Positions 1 through 8,098 of a stretch of DNA of 64,000 bases are shown in pieces. Position 1 is the first letter of the stretch. Each line of letters starts with the position of its first letter. Under the pieces are notes generated by a model. The model made no database searches. It was not told the DNA's origin and was given only the letters and a program-made list of their open reading frames with translations. The position numbers were made by a program, and so were the translations under genes. Source of the DNA: Sphingobacterium sp. N143. Lineage in GTDB: Bacteria > Bacteroidota > Bacteroidia > Sphingobacteriales > Sphingobacteriaceae. The DNA is taken from NCBI RefSeq assembly GCF_030325625.1, contig NZ_JACAIS010000002.1, forward strand, positions 395,913 through 459,912. Reading direction: 5' to 3'.

Positions 1-402
1 TTGAAGATCTTATTTGTCGATTATGAGCTTCAATACTGTATTATCGAGCTAATTGGGGAATGGAATGATGCCATCTATAATGACATCATGTTACTCAAAA
101 GAGAGATCATCGATGTATTGATCAGTCAGGGCATCAAATATTTTATCCTTATTGGTGAAAATGTTTTGAATTTTCATGCTTCAGATGATTCTTATTATGA
201 GGAATGGTTTCAGGATATTGATGATGGCTGGATTGCCGGTATCGGCTTCCGGGAGCATGTCATTGAAGAATTCCAGCAGCAGAATATCGATTACTATATC
301 AATTTTGGCGGAGCCCTGCATGAACTTTCATGGCGGACCTTAAAACCGAAACAGGTGTTTCATCATGTCAATGAGTCATTGACTAAGCGTCTGGGCTATT
401 GA
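1..402 (+). CDS. Conserved hypothetical protein, possibly 5'-truncated
   Basis: The reading frame starts on a TTG at the very first base of the window and stops at a TGA, giving 133 residues. Because the edge coincides with the first possible start, the true start may lie upstream. The protein is soluble-looking and acidic, with no signal peptide or membrane segment. It has a hydrophobic strand/helix pattern (KYFILIGENVLNFH) and an aromatic, acidic middle (EEWFQDIDDGW). I do not recognise a domain, although similar short proteins seem common in Sphingobacteriaceae. About 80 nt separate it from the fumC promoter, so it is probably not co-transcribed with fumC. Confidence 0.6.
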   Translation: MKILFVDYELQYCIIELIGEWNDAIYNDIMLLKREIIDVLISQGIKYFILIGENVLNFHASDDSYYEEWFQDIDDGWIAGIGFREHVIEEFQQQNIDYYINFGGALHELSWRTLKPKQVFHHVNESLTKRLGY

Positions 403-480
403 GCCGTACGTACTCAGATTCTGGTTACACAAGCCCACGGGCCACTTACTGTTTCCATTTTTTAATTTTTACCGCTTAAT

Positions 481-513
481 TTTGACTTTTTACCGTATTA
501 TCCTGTAACTTTG
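481..513 (+). promoter_or_regulatory. Candidate promoter of fumC
   Basis: TTTG at 481-484, then 21 nt, then TAACTTTG at 506-513. This matches the Bacteroidota housekeeping promoter (TTTG at -33, TAnnTTTG at -7). The leader to the chosen fumC start would be about 65 nt. A second, weaker -7-like box (TACGTTTT) lies at 558-565. Confidence 0.6.
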
Positions 514-582
514 TACATGGTGTATCATGTGCTGAGCACAGATCACTTTTTTATTTTTACGTTTTACTTATACAAACACAAT

Positions 583-1980
583 ATGTCATTCAGAATTGAA
601 AAAGATACGATGGGTGAAGTTCAGGTACCTGCAGACAAATACTGGGGTGCTCAAACAGAACGTTCACGCAACAACTTCAAAATCGGACCGGCAGCTTCTA
701 TGCCACATGAAATCATCGCGGGTTTTGCTTATCTAAAAAAAGCCGCAGCTTATGCAAACCATGAGTTGGGTGTATTACCCGTAGAGAAACGTGATGCTAT
801 TGCTGCGGTGTGTGACGAAATCCTGGCGGGTAAACTGGATGATCAATTTCCATTGGTAATTTGGCAAACAGGATCGGGTACACAGTCCAACATGAATGTA
901 AATGAAGTTGTGGCCAACCGTGCCCAAGTATTAGCTGGACATAAAATCGGAGAAGGCGAGCCGGTATTAAAGGCGAATGATGATGTTAACAAATCACAGT
1001 CATCTAATGATACCTTCCCCACCGGAATGCACATTGCAGCATACAAAGCTGTGGCGGAAGTGACGATCCCGGGCGTGGAAAAATTACGCGATACTTTAGC
1101 AAAAAAAGCGGAAGAATTCAAAAACGTCGTTAAAATTGGCCGCACCCACTTAATGGATGCAACACCATTGACTTTGGGCCAAGAGATCTCAGGCTACGTG
1201 GCCCAATTGAACCATGGTTTGAAGGCATTACGAAATACACTTTCCCACCTATCAGAGCTTGCTTTGGGTGGTACAGCAGTGGGTACAGGATTGAATACGC
1301 CAAAGGGCTATGACGTGGTTGTTGCCAAGTATATTGCTGAATTTACGGGTCTTCCTTTTGTAACCGCTGAAAATAAATTTGAAGCATTGGCGGCTCATGA
1401 TGCTATCGTGGAAACTCATGGTGCATTGAAACAGTTGGCTGTAGCATTGAATAAAATTGCGAATGACATTCGTATGCTGGCTTCAGGTCCACGTTCGGGT
1501 ATCGGTGAAATCCTGATCCCTGAGAATGAACCAGGATCATCAATAATGCCAGGTAAAGTAAACCCTACACAATGTGAAGCCTTGACAATGGTTGCTGCAC
1601 AAGTAATGGGCAATGATGTCGCCATCACCATCGGCGGTACACAGGGCCACTACGAACTGAACGTTTTTAAACCTGTTATGGCCGCAAACTTCTTACAGTC
1701 TGCCCGTTTATTGGGTGATGCCTGCGTTTCATTTGAAGAACACTGTGCTGCCGGTATTGAGCCAAACTACAAACGTATTAAAGAATTGGTTGACAACTCA
1801 TTGATGTTGGTAACGGCCTTAAATACAAAAATTGGTTATTACAAAGCTGCTGAAATTGCACAAACAGCGCATAAAAATGGCACTACATTGAAAGAAGAAG
1901 CTGTACGTCTGGGTTATGTAACTCCAGAGGATTTTGATGCCTGGGTAAAACCAGAAGATATGGTTGGAAGTTTAAAATAA
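583..1980 (+). CDS. fumC: Class II fumarate hydratase
   Basis: A 465-residue cytosolic enzyme that interconverts fumarate and L-malate in the TCA cycle as a homotetramer without a metal cluster. The length matches class II fumarases. The superfamily signature [11 protein letters not shown] is intact, as are the GSGTQSNMN and [15 protein letters not shown] regions (here [16 protein letters not shown]) that build the active site. The start at 583 ([13 protein letters not shown]) fits the family N-terminus. An in-frame ATG at 517 would add 22 hydrophobic residues unlike any fumarase, so I rejected it. The next gene begins 3 nt after the stop and may share its transcript. Confidence 0.97.
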   Translation: MSFRIEKDTMGEVQVPADKYWGAQTERSRNNFKIGPAASMPHEIIAGFAYLKKAAAYANHELGVLPVEKRDAIAAVCDEILAGKLDDQFPLVIWQTGSGTQSNMNVNEVVANRAQVLAGHKIGEGEPVLKANDDVNKSQSSNDTFPTGMHIAAYKAVAEVTIPGVEKLRDTLAKKAEEFKNVVKIGRTHLMDATPLTLGQEISGYVAQLNHGLKALRNTLSHLSELALGGTAVGTGLNTPKGYDVVVAKYIAEFTGLPFVTAENKFEALAAHDAIVETHGALKQLAVALNKIANDIRMLASGPRSGIGEILIPENEPGSSIMPGKVNPTQCEALTMVAAQVMGNDVAITIGGTQGHYELNVFKPVMAANFLQSARLLGDACVSFEEHCAAGIEPNYKRIKELVDNSLMLVTALNTKIGYYKAAEIAQTAHKNGTTLKEEAVRLGYVTPEDFDAWVKPEDMVGSLK

Positions 1981-1983
1981 GCT

Positions 1984-2514
1984 GTGACTGTTATTTCATT
2001 AAAAAATATATTATCAAAAACATACCTCTTGGCTTTTGCCATAGGTATGTTTTTCATTTTTTCTGCCTGCCGATTCAATTCGGATATGCAAAGTGAAGGT
2101 GCTTCCTTTTTACAGGGGGAATGGGTACAGGATAGTATCCCCGGGCAACAGCAGATGATGCAATTTACCTTGCGGGAATTTAGGTTTACCTGCGACTCCG
2201 TGTATGCGGTCATGCACGTAAATAACAAGGTACAAACGGTTCCGGACAGCTGTTATAACCAGGGTTCTTGGACAGAATATGCCAAAGGCATCTATGTTCT
2301 ACGGGGGGATTCGATCATTGTCGATGGCATCTATACCAAAGTCAATGGCAAGCAGAAAATCTCGGGCTGCTATCTTTCGGGGCAATATATCCCCCGGTTC
2401 AAGGTGGTGCACCATTCCGCTGACTCCGTCGTTTTGGAAAGCCGGTTTGACCAACGCCCTATTGTGCTCAGAAAAACCAAAGATATTACCTGCATACCTA
2501 AAAAGAGATATTAG
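1984..2514 (+). CDS. Small lipoprotein of unknown function, coupled to fumC
   Basis: A 176-residue protein that starts with GTG 3 nt after the fumC stop. A positively charged N-terminus and hydrophobic stretch lead to a lipobox-like FSAC, which predicts an outer-membrane or periplasmic lipoprotein. The mature part contains a GEWVQDSIPGQ stretch and repeated Cys residues (TCDSVY, DSCYNQG, ISGCY), so disulfides are possible. An in-frame ATG at 2047 would leave almost no signal peptide, so the GTG start is preferred. I do not recognise a Pfam family. The stop codon lies inside a 14-nt tandem repeat. Linkage to fumC may be only transcriptional. Confidence 0.7.
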   Translation: MTVISLKNILSKTYLLAFAIGMFFIFSACRFNSDMQSEGASFLQGEWVQDSIPGQQQMMQFTLREFRFTCDSVYAVMHVNNKVQTVPDSCYNQGSWTEYAKGIYVLRGDSIIVDGIYTKVNGKQKISGCYLSGQYIPRFKVVHHSADSVVLESRFDQRPIVLRKTKDITCIPKKRY

Positions 2515-2534
2515 TATTAAGATATTAGTATTGA
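2507..2534 (+). repeat. 14-nt tandem repeat, site A
   Basis: Two adjacent copies of a 14-mer, GATATTAGTATTAA (2507-2520) and GATATTAGTATTGA (2521-2534), followed by GAC. The first copy contains the stop codon of the upstream lipoprotein gene. The same unit recurs near 25.05 kb, and divergent versions occur near 25.44, 46.30 and 55.13 kb. Confidence 0.8.
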
Positions 2535-2698
2535 GACTTTACGTGTTCAAGCAAGCGGCTTACGAGCTGTCTTTAATCCTTGTTATCTATACAGGCCTTT
2601 GGCAGACCTACTTTTACCTTTTCTTGATCGATAGGCTCGTCTAAAGGGATTATTACATCGATGGACAAATCAACATGTGATAACCCGTTTTTTATTTT

Positions 2699-2706
2699 TA
2701 CTTTTG
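2699..2706 (+). promoter_or_regulatory. Candidate -7 promoter box of the MFS gene
   Basis: TACTTTTG matches TAnnTTTG and ends 23 nt before the ATG at 2730. No convincing TTTG lies at -33. Confidence 0.45.
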
Positions 2707-2729
2707 CCTATCAACTTCCAACCATCCAT

Positions 2730-3884
2730 ATGAACAAAGGAATTATTGCTTTAGCTTTTGGAGGACTTGCCATCGGGATGACCGAATTCACCATGATGGG
2801 CATCTTACCGGATATTGCTAAGGATCTACACGTTGAGATTCCCACTGCAGCCCATTTGATTGCCCTTTATGCATTGGGTGTCGTGGTCGGAGCCCCAACA
2901 CTGGTCTTATTTACGGGCAAATATCCACCAAAAAAGGTTTTGCTCTTTTTAATGCTGCTCTTTTTTATTTTCAATGGCCTATTCAGTATTGCCCCGGGGC
3001 AATTCCTGATCAGCCTATCGCGTTTCATGGCGGGACTGCCGCATGGGGCATTTTTCGGTGTAGGGTCGGTGGTGGCAGCCAAGCTCGCCCCCAAAGGAAA
3101 AGAAGCACAGGCCATCTCTATTATGTTTACGGGAATGACCATTGCCAATCTTGCTGGAGTGCCACTCGGCACTTATCTGGGCCATCATTATTCCTGGCGG
3201 CTCACCTATGGTATTATCAGTATATTAGGACTCATTACTTTTGCGGCAATCTATGCTTGGATGCCAAAAATTGAGGCTTCCAAAAGCAATAATATCTTCA
3301 GCCAATTGAGTTTTTTCAATAAAAAAATTGCCTGGTTATTAATGGCTATCATTGCCATTGGCACGGGCGGGCTATTCGCCTGGATCAGCTATATTGCACC
3401 GTTGGTCACCAATGTTTCAGGTATTGCAGCAGATCGGGTGCCACTGATTATGATCCTGATCGGCATCGGTATGTTTTTCGGAAATCTTATTGGCGGAAAA
3501 TTGGCGGATACCATCTCCCCCACCAAAGCAGCCATTGCAAGTTTTTCAGCCATGGCACTTTGCTTGATCATGGTGTACTTTATATCCCCACTGGGCTGGA
3601 CGGCTTATCCTTTAGCATTCATTACTGGATTGGTTTCCTTTACCATCGGCTCCCCTACACAACTTATGTTGATACGGGCTTCCAAAGAAGCGGCTACATT
3701 GGCTGCTGCCGGTGGACAGGCAGCTTTTAACCTCGGCAATACATTAGGCGCATTTTTAGGGGGGATCCCGATCACGTATGGGTTAGCTTATAATACCCCA
3801 TCTTTGGTCGGTGTGGGTATGGCCAGCATTGGTGCTTTGTTGACATTGTTGTATCTTCGGGTTTACGACAGCAAAAGCGCATAA
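2730..3884 (+). CDS. MFS efflux transporter, AraJ/sugar-efflux-like
   Basis: A 384-residue polytopic inner-membrane protein with about 12 hydrophobic segments, as expected for the major facilitator superfamily DHA1 branch. The N-terminal GMTEFTMMGILPDIA motif and the GLPHGAFFGVGSVVAAKLAP segment of the fourth and fifth helices are typical of AraJ/YdhP-type sugar or drug exporters. The start at 2730 (MNKGIIALAFGG) gives the normal family length; an in-frame ATG at 2661 would add a non-family extension that overlaps the promoter. The substrate cannot be read from the sequence. The acyltransferase gene follows after 10 nt, so the two probably share an mRNA. Confidence 0.85.
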   Translation: MNKGIIALAFGGLAIGMTEFTMMGILPDIAKDLHVEIPTAAHLIALYALGVVVGAPTLVLFTGKYPPKKVLLFLMLLFFIFNGLFSIAPGQFLISLSRFMAGLPHGAFFGVGSVVAAKLAPKGKEAQAISIMFTGMTIANLAGVPLGTYLGHHYSWRLTYGIISILGLITFAAIYAWMPKIEASKSNNIFSQLSFFNKKIAWLLMAIIAIGTGGLFAWISYIAPLVTNVSGIAADRVPLIMILIGIGMFFGNLIGGKLADTISPTKAAIASFSAMALCLIMVYFISPLGWTAYPLAFITGLVSFTIGSPTQLMLIRASKEAATLAAAGGQAAFNLGNTLGAFLGGIPITYGLAYNTPSLVGVGMASIGALLTLLYLRVYDSKSA

Positions 3885-3894
3885 TCAATAAGCA

Positions 3895-4896
3895 ATGCCC
3901 AGAAGTAGTTATATTAGTGTACTGCGTATCCTTGCGATATTTCTCGTTATCCTGATTCATTCTTCTTCGGGGTATCTCAACAGTTATGCCCCCAATTCCT
4001 TCGATTGGAATTATGCCAACTGGATCAATAGCTTTTCGCGCTATGCAGTACCCCTTTTTGTCACCATTTCTGGAGCCTTACTGCTACAGAAAGATGAAAA
4101 TATAGGGCCATTCTACCACAAGCGCTTGCTCAAAATTGTTCCACCGTTTCTCTTCTGGACGGTCATCTATTTAATCTATTATTTCATTAGGTACATCGAT
4201 TTTGAGCTCGTCAGTTTTCCACAAGTTGTCAACATTGTGTTAATTCGCTTAAAATCAGGAAGCAATGCACATCTATGGTACCTATATATGCTTATCGGAC
4301 TCTATTTAGCGATTCCTTTTTTACGGAAAATGATCCGAAACTGTTCGAAAAGAGAAGTTGAAATCTTTTTGTACCTGTGGTTTGCAGCATTGTTTTTCAC
4401 CAATGGATGGCTCAATGCTTATCTGCCCAATCTTGATCTCGTATTTTTCTCCGGTTATATCGGCTATCTCGTACTGGGCTATTATCTTTATCGGTACCCA
4501 ATTACAAACAATATGTGGTCAAGTCTACTGTATTTTGTGTTCTGCTGCTTGATTACGGGGCTGGGAACTGCCGTCTTAAGCTTTGAAAAAAGGGAATTTG
4601 ACCCCAGCTTATATAATTATCTTTCGCCCAATATTGCGCTCAGCACGGCTTTTATTTTTATTTTTTTTCAAAGCATGAAACTCCCAGAACGCCTGCATCC
4701 ATTCTGGGAATTTATCGACAATACGAGCTTTGGCATCTACCTCTGCCATATTCTATTACTGAACTACATTCATCCATTGGTGCCTTTATCTACCTTATGG
4801 AAAATTCCTGTAGCCGCCGTGCTCACACTGTTGTCCAGTGCGCTATTGACCTATTGTTTGCGAAAGCTACCACTGGGGAAATATGTCAGCGGTTAA
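3895..4896 (+). CDS. Acyltransferase 3 family membrane protein
   Basis: A 333-residue integral membrane protein with about 10 hydrophobic helices. The N-terminus carries the acyltransferase-3 hallmark: a first helix ending in H (RILAIFLVILIHSSSG), then an SRYAVPLFVTISG segment and the conserved R of the KRLLKIVPPF loop. Such proteins transfer acetyl or succinyl groups to surface polysaccharide or peptidoglycan (the WecH/OatA group). There is no C-terminal SGNH domain. It lies 10 nt after the MFS gene, probably in one operon. The acceptor is unknown. Confidence 0.82.
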   Translation: MPRSSYISVLRILAIFLVILIHSSSGYLNSYAPNSFDWNYANWINSFSRYAVPLFVTISGALLLQKDENIGPFYHKRLLKIVPPFLFWTVIYLIYYFIRYIDFELVSFPQVVNIVLIRLKSGSNAHLWYLYMLIGLYLAIPFLRKMIRNCSKREVEIFLYLWFAALFFTNGWLNAYLPNLDLVFFSGYIGYLVLGYYLYRYPITNNMWSSLLYFVFCCLITGLGTAVLSFEKREFDPSLYNYLSPNIALSTAFIFIFFQSMKLPERLHPFWEFIDNTSFGIYLCHILLLNYIHPLVPLSTLWKIPVAAVLTLLSSALLTYCLRKLPLGKYVSG

Positions 4897-4898
4897 TC

Positions 4899-4924
4899 CA
4901 ACCGAAGGTTGCTGTTTATTTTTC
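4899..4924 (+). terminator. Weak hairpin with T tract after the acyltransferase gene
   Basis: CAACC (4899-4903), loop GAA, GGTTG (4907-4911), followed by CTGTTTATTTTT. The stem is only 5 bp and the T tract runs into the end of the convergent lipoprotein gene, so this is tentative. Confidence 0.35.
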
Positions 4925-5380
4925 GCCTTCAACTTTATTATAGACATAAAGGTGCGCGTTTGGTCCTTCAATTTCATGACCTTCTTGGTCTAAACCGATT
5001 AGTCTATTTTCGCCTACTTTCAACTTCATATTGGTTTCTTTTCCGGTCAGATGAACCACGGATCCGTTATCGTGCCACATCACTTTACCCGAATCTACGA
5101 CTCTGCTGTTCTTATTGATGTATTCACTAGTTATGGAGAAACTATTATCATTTTTTAGTGTAATATTGGTCTTGATACCCTCACAGTCCGCGCAAGGAAT
5201 GGTTGCTTCATAGGTCCCTGCCCAGTCCAAAGAGTTTTGGGAGGTATGGACGGTGTCCATGGCCATGGATTCGTGTCCCAGGGAATCCGTTGTTGCTGCT
5301 TGTTGATTATCTTTTGAGGTTTGATTGCAGGCGCTCAAGGAAAAAGCAGCCAAGCAAAAAAATAATACTGTTGATTTCAT
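4916..5380 (-). CDS. NlpE-like copper/envelope-stress lipoprotein
   Basis: A 154-residue lipoprotein with a signal peptide ending in the lipobox LSAC, then a low-complexity linker rich in Q, T and S. The mature domain has the NlpE N-terminal signature: GTYEATIPCADCEGI contains the CxxC pair, followed by beta strands and a LTGKETNMKLKVGENRL strand. E. coli NlpE is an outer-membrane sensor linked to Cpx signalling and copper tolerance. This protein has only the N-terminal domain, as is usual for Bacteroidota NlpE-like proteins. It converges on the acyltransferase gene. Its signalling partner is unknown. Confidence 0.8.
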   Translation of the reverse strand: MKSTVLFFCLAAFSLSACNQTSKDNQQAATTDSLGHESMAMDTVHTSQNSLDWAGTYEATIPCADCEGIKTNITLKNDNSFSITSEYINKNSRVVDSGKVMWHDNGSVVHLTGKETNMKLKVGENRLIGLDQEGHEIEGPNAHLYVYNKVEGEK

Positions 5381-5462
5381 CGTGGTTATCTTTTGATTTA
5401 AAATATCTTATAACAAGCAATTTCAGCGCCAAGAAAAACATTTTGTTGGAAAAAACAATTTT

Positions 5463-5502
5463 CCTTAAAAAATAAAGAAGGCTTCGGTCGGAAGCCTTCT
5501 TT
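5463..5502 (-). terminator. Rho-independent terminator of the DUF3127 gene
   Basis: A perfect 12-bp stem (5474-5485 with 5491-5502, loop GGTCG). On the minus strand it is followed by ATTTTTT, so it ends transcription of the gene at 5586-5960. Confidence 0.85.
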
Positions 5503-5585
5503 CAGTATGTTATACTGCGGCAATATAGGCATCAGACCAACGATCTAAGCCCTATCGCAACAGAAATGAGACGTTTTATTTCAGA

Positions 5586-5960
5586 CTAAAATGGTAAATC
5601 ATCATCATCTGATGAGCCGGATAAATCAACCGGGGCTGGCATATCCGCGTAACCTGGAGAAGATGGTGCTGGAGCAGCGTTTCCTAATTTTGTTACACGC
5701 CATGCTACCAATGAATTGAAATAAGTCGTTACCCCATCTTTATTAGTCCAGGGACGACCGCGTAGATTAAAAGATACCTCGACCTCTTCACCAATAGCAA
5801 GGTTATCAAAAATTGAAGTTCTGTCTTGTGTTGCTTCAAAGCGGATATATTCAACAAATTGTGGGTTTTCGGCATAAGCTACAATCATATCACGTTTTTT
5901 GAATGATTCGGTCACTTGTTGTGTCGCTCCTATCTCGTGTACTTTTCCTCTAATTTCCAT
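5586..5960 (-). CDS. DUF3127 OB-fold protein with SSB-like acidic tail
   Basis: A 124-residue protein starting MEIRGKVHEIG. Residues 1-90 form the DUF3127 domain, a predicted small OB-like beta barrel (strands ending in EEVEVSFNLRGRPW and TYFNSLVAWRV). A Pro/Ala/Ser-rich linker then leads to the C-terminal tip DDDDLPF. That tip closely resembles the acidic Asp-rich, Pro-Phe-ending tail with which bacterial SSB proteins recruit repair and replication partners. I infer a nucleic-acid-binding, SSB-related role; no function is established from this sequence. An in-frame TTG at 5966 was rejected in favour of the ATG. The gene is divergent from the rRNA methyltransferase, with 74 nt between start codons. 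Confidence 0.8.
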   Translation of the reverse strand: MEIRGKVHEIGATQQVTESFKKRDMIVAYAENPQFVEYIRFEATQDRTSIFDNLAIGEEVEVSFNLRGRPWTNKDGVTTYFNSLVAWRVTKLGNAAPAPSSPGYADMPAPVDLSGSSDDDDLPF

Positions 5961-6018
5961 AATCAAAAAAATAAATATTAAAGCGTAAAATTAAGCAATT
6001 TTTGAGGAAGAGTTTAAT

Positions 6019-6026
6019 TAACTTTG
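6019..6026 (+). promoter_or_regulatory. Candidate -7 box of the THUMP methyltransferase gene
   Basis: TAACTTTG ends only 8 nt before the ATG at 6035. TTTG at 6001-6004 is too close (14 nt) for an ideal -33 element. If real, the mRNA would have almost no 5' leader. Confidence 0.45.
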
Positions 6027-6034
6027 TACAAAAT

Positions 6035-7216
6035 ATGATGGAAGTTTTCAACACCCCCAATAAAGTTATTATAACGTGCAATAAACGCTTATCGCCTTAT
6101 TTGCAACAGGAAGTTAAAGCGTTAGGTTTTGACATTGTCAGAGCATTCCCTACTGGAGTCGAATTAAAGGTCAGTATCAATGATACGATCAAACTCAATC
6201 TGAACTTACGCACGGCTTCCCAGATTCTATATTCCTTAAAGGAATTTACGGCAAACAATCCTACGGAACTTTACGAAGAACTGAGTAAGATTGCCTGGGA
6301 GGAACTGATTCAGTTTGACGGATATTTTTCCGTCAGCTCGAATGTGGACAATGAGACGATCAGCACCCCGCTGTTTGCCAATGTAAAGGTCAAGGATGCG
6401 ATCGTGGACCGTATCAAATCGAAGAAAGGCATGCGCCCTAATTCGGGACCGGACAACAATAAAGCTGTGGTACATCTGTACTGGAAAGATGACCGTGCCG
6501 AGATTTTTCTGGACACCTCGGGTGAAACGCTTGCCAAGCATGGCTACCGTAAAATTCCGGGAAAGGCTCCTATGTTGGAAGCTCTTGCGGCTTCTACCAT
6601 TATCGCATCAAAATGGGATGGTGCCTCTCCCTTTGTTAATCCGATGTGCGGATCTGGGACACTGGCCATTGAAGCTGCATTGATTGCTACAAATAGAAAA
6701 CCTGGCTTATTGCGCATGAACTACTCCTTTATGCATTTCATTGGTTATGATGAGACTGTATTCTTTCAGGAGCGCAGGTTGTTAAAAGATCAGATCAACA
6801 AAAAGGCAACTCCTCAAATTATTGCCACAGACATCTCTGAAGAAGCGATCAATGTTTCAAAAATGAATGCCCGCACGGCTGGGGTCGAACAATTAATTTC
6901 TTTTGAGGTATGCGATTTTGCCGAAACTCACGTTCCTAAAGAAAGCGGTGTCATCCTATTTAATCCAGAATATGGAGAACGTTTGGGTACACATACGAAA
7001 CTGGAAATCACCTATAAGCGTATGGGTGATTTTATGAAACAGGAGTGTAAAGGCTATCGGGGCTATATATTCACAGGGAATCCGGATCTAGCAAAGAAGA
7101 TCGGGCTCCGTGCGTCCAGACGCGTAGAGTTTTATAATGGTAAATTAGATTGTAGATTATTAGAATACGAATTATACGAGGGTACTCGCGAAAAAACAAA
7201 AGTATTGTATGAATAA
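6035..7216 (+). CDS. THUMP-domain class I RNA methyltransferase, RlmL-like
   Basis: A 393-residue protein. Residues about 50-160 form a THUMP RNA-binding domain and residues about 165-385 the UPF0020/RlmL N6/N2-methyltransferase fold. The SAM-binding region is visible (FVNPMCGSGTLAIEAAL, motif I; IIATDISEEAI, acidic loop). The catalytic motif IV reads NPEYGERLG, where the E. coli RlmL/RlmK type has NPPYGER. Relatives methylate 23S rRNA guanosine (G2445 in E. coli). The start at 6035 was chosen because an upstream in-frame TTG at 6002 would sit inside the promoter. The next gene overlaps the stop by 8 nt, indicating translational coupling. Confidence 0.85.
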   Translation: MMEVFNTPNKVIITCNKRLSPYLQQEVKALGFDIVRAFPTGVELKVSINDTIKLNLNLRTASQILYSLKEFTANNPTELYEELSKIAWEELIQFDGYFSVSSNVDNETISTPLFANVKVKDAIVDRIKSKKGMRPNSGPDNNKAVVHLYWKDDRAEIFLDTSGETLAKHGYRKIPGKAPMLEALAASTIIASKWDGASPFVNPMCGSGTLAIEAALIATNRKPGLLRMNYSFMHFIGYDETVFFQERRLLKDQINKKATPQIIATDISEEAINVSKMNARTAGVEQLISFEVCDFAETHVPKESGVILFNPEYGERLGTHTKLEITYKRMGDFMKQECKGYRGYIFTGNPDLAKKIGLRASRRVEFYNGKLDCRLLEYELYEGTREKTKVLYE

Positions 7217-7856
7217 CATTATTGAACGCACAGTCGCATTTGTGCAAGATCGTTTGAAATTTGCAGAAGCAGGCCACGATTGGTCGCATATTCAGCGCGT
7301 ATGGAACAATACGAAGTTAATTTTAGAAGATGAGGAAGCTGATGTCATGGTCTGTGAACTGGCAGCATTGCTGCATGATATCGCCGACAGTAAATTCCAT
7401 GAAGGTGACGAAACAATTGGCCCTCGTGTTGCTGGAGAGTTTCTGGCGAGTCTTGAAATTTCTCCTGAAATCATTGATCATGTCAAGAAAATTATCTTTA
7501 ACATGTCTTTCAAGGCAAGCTTAGGGGAAATCTCTTTCCATTCGAAGGAAATGGAAATTGTGCAAGATGCTGACCGTTTGGACGCTATCGGTGCAATTGG
7601 TATCGCCCGTGCATTTAGCTTCGGCGGAAACAAAGGCCGGGAAATGTATAACCCTAATATTCCTGTGCAGGAGTATAAGGATAAAGAAGCCTACAAACAT
7701 TCGGAAGCACCGACCATCAACCATTTCTACGAAAAACTATTGCTATTAAAAGACAGAATGAATACCAACGCGGCCAAAAAGATCGCTGCACATCGGCACC
7801 AGTATATGCTTGGATTCCTGGATGAATTCATGGCCGAGTGGAATGGTAAAAAATAA
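7209..7856 (+). CDS. HD-domain phosphohydrolase
   Basis: A 215-residue cytosolic protein of the HD superfamily. The metal-binding residues are visible as H of AGHDWSHIQRV, the HD pair in LAALLHDIAD and the later D of VQDADRLDAIGAIG. The layout (H...HD...D with the RLDAIGAIGIAR segment) matches the YedJ-type HD hydrolases, whose natural substrate is not established. It overlaps the rRNA methyltransferase gene by 8 nt and is followed by a strong terminator, so the two genes form a bicistronic unit. Confidence 0.85.
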   Translation: MNNIIERTVAFVQDRLKFAEAGHDWSHIQRVWNNTKLILEDEEADVMVCELAALLHDIADSKFHEGDETIGPRVAGEFLASLEISPEIIDHVKKIIFNMSFKASLGEISFHSKEMEIVQDADRLDAIGAIGIARAFSFGGNKGREMYNPNIPVQEYKDKEAYKHSEAPTINHFYEKLLLLKDRMNTNAAKKIAAHRHQYMLGFLDEFMAEWNGKK

Positions 7857-7881
7857 ATTACAGTTAACAATTCCTAAATAT

Positions 7882-7934
7882 AAAAGTGGTACTTTAGATC
7901 TTGTGAATCAGGATAGGAAGTACCACTTTTTTTC
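7882..7934 (+). terminator. Terminator after the methyltransferase-HD operon
   Basis: AAAAGTGGTACTT (7882-7894) pairs with AAGTACCACTTTT (7918-7930), a 13-bp stem with a 23-nt loop and a downstream T tract. Confidence 0.8.
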
Positions 7935-7947
7935 TGAAATCAACCGG

Positions 7948-8031
7948 CTTTTAAACAACCCCATATGAAATATCCAGCTGTAAAAACGTAAACACGGATG
8001 ATACGCTGGATATTCCATAGGCCTTTAAAAG
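7948..8031. other. Long imperfect inverted repeat, possible structured RNA
   Basis: The 241-nt gap before the GDPD gene holds nested pairing. AATATCCAGC (7969-7978) pairs with GCTGGATATT (8005-8014), TATG with CATA outside it, and CTTTTAAA (7948-7955) with TTTAAAAG (8024-8031). The internal loop is 26 nt. No T tract follows, so it is not a simple terminator. Either a leader RNA of the downstream gene or a decayed repeat element would fit. Confidence 0.4.
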
Positions 8032-8098
8032 GCAAAACGAGTGTAGTGGACGCATTGATACCAATGAAAACATGCACTTATCAATAATTATTTATATT

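Noticed and set aside
511..582. N-terminal extension of fumC from ATG 517 just after TAACTTTG
   Set aside because: The extension is hydrophobic and foreign to class II fumarases. ATG 583 gives the standard N-terminus and length.
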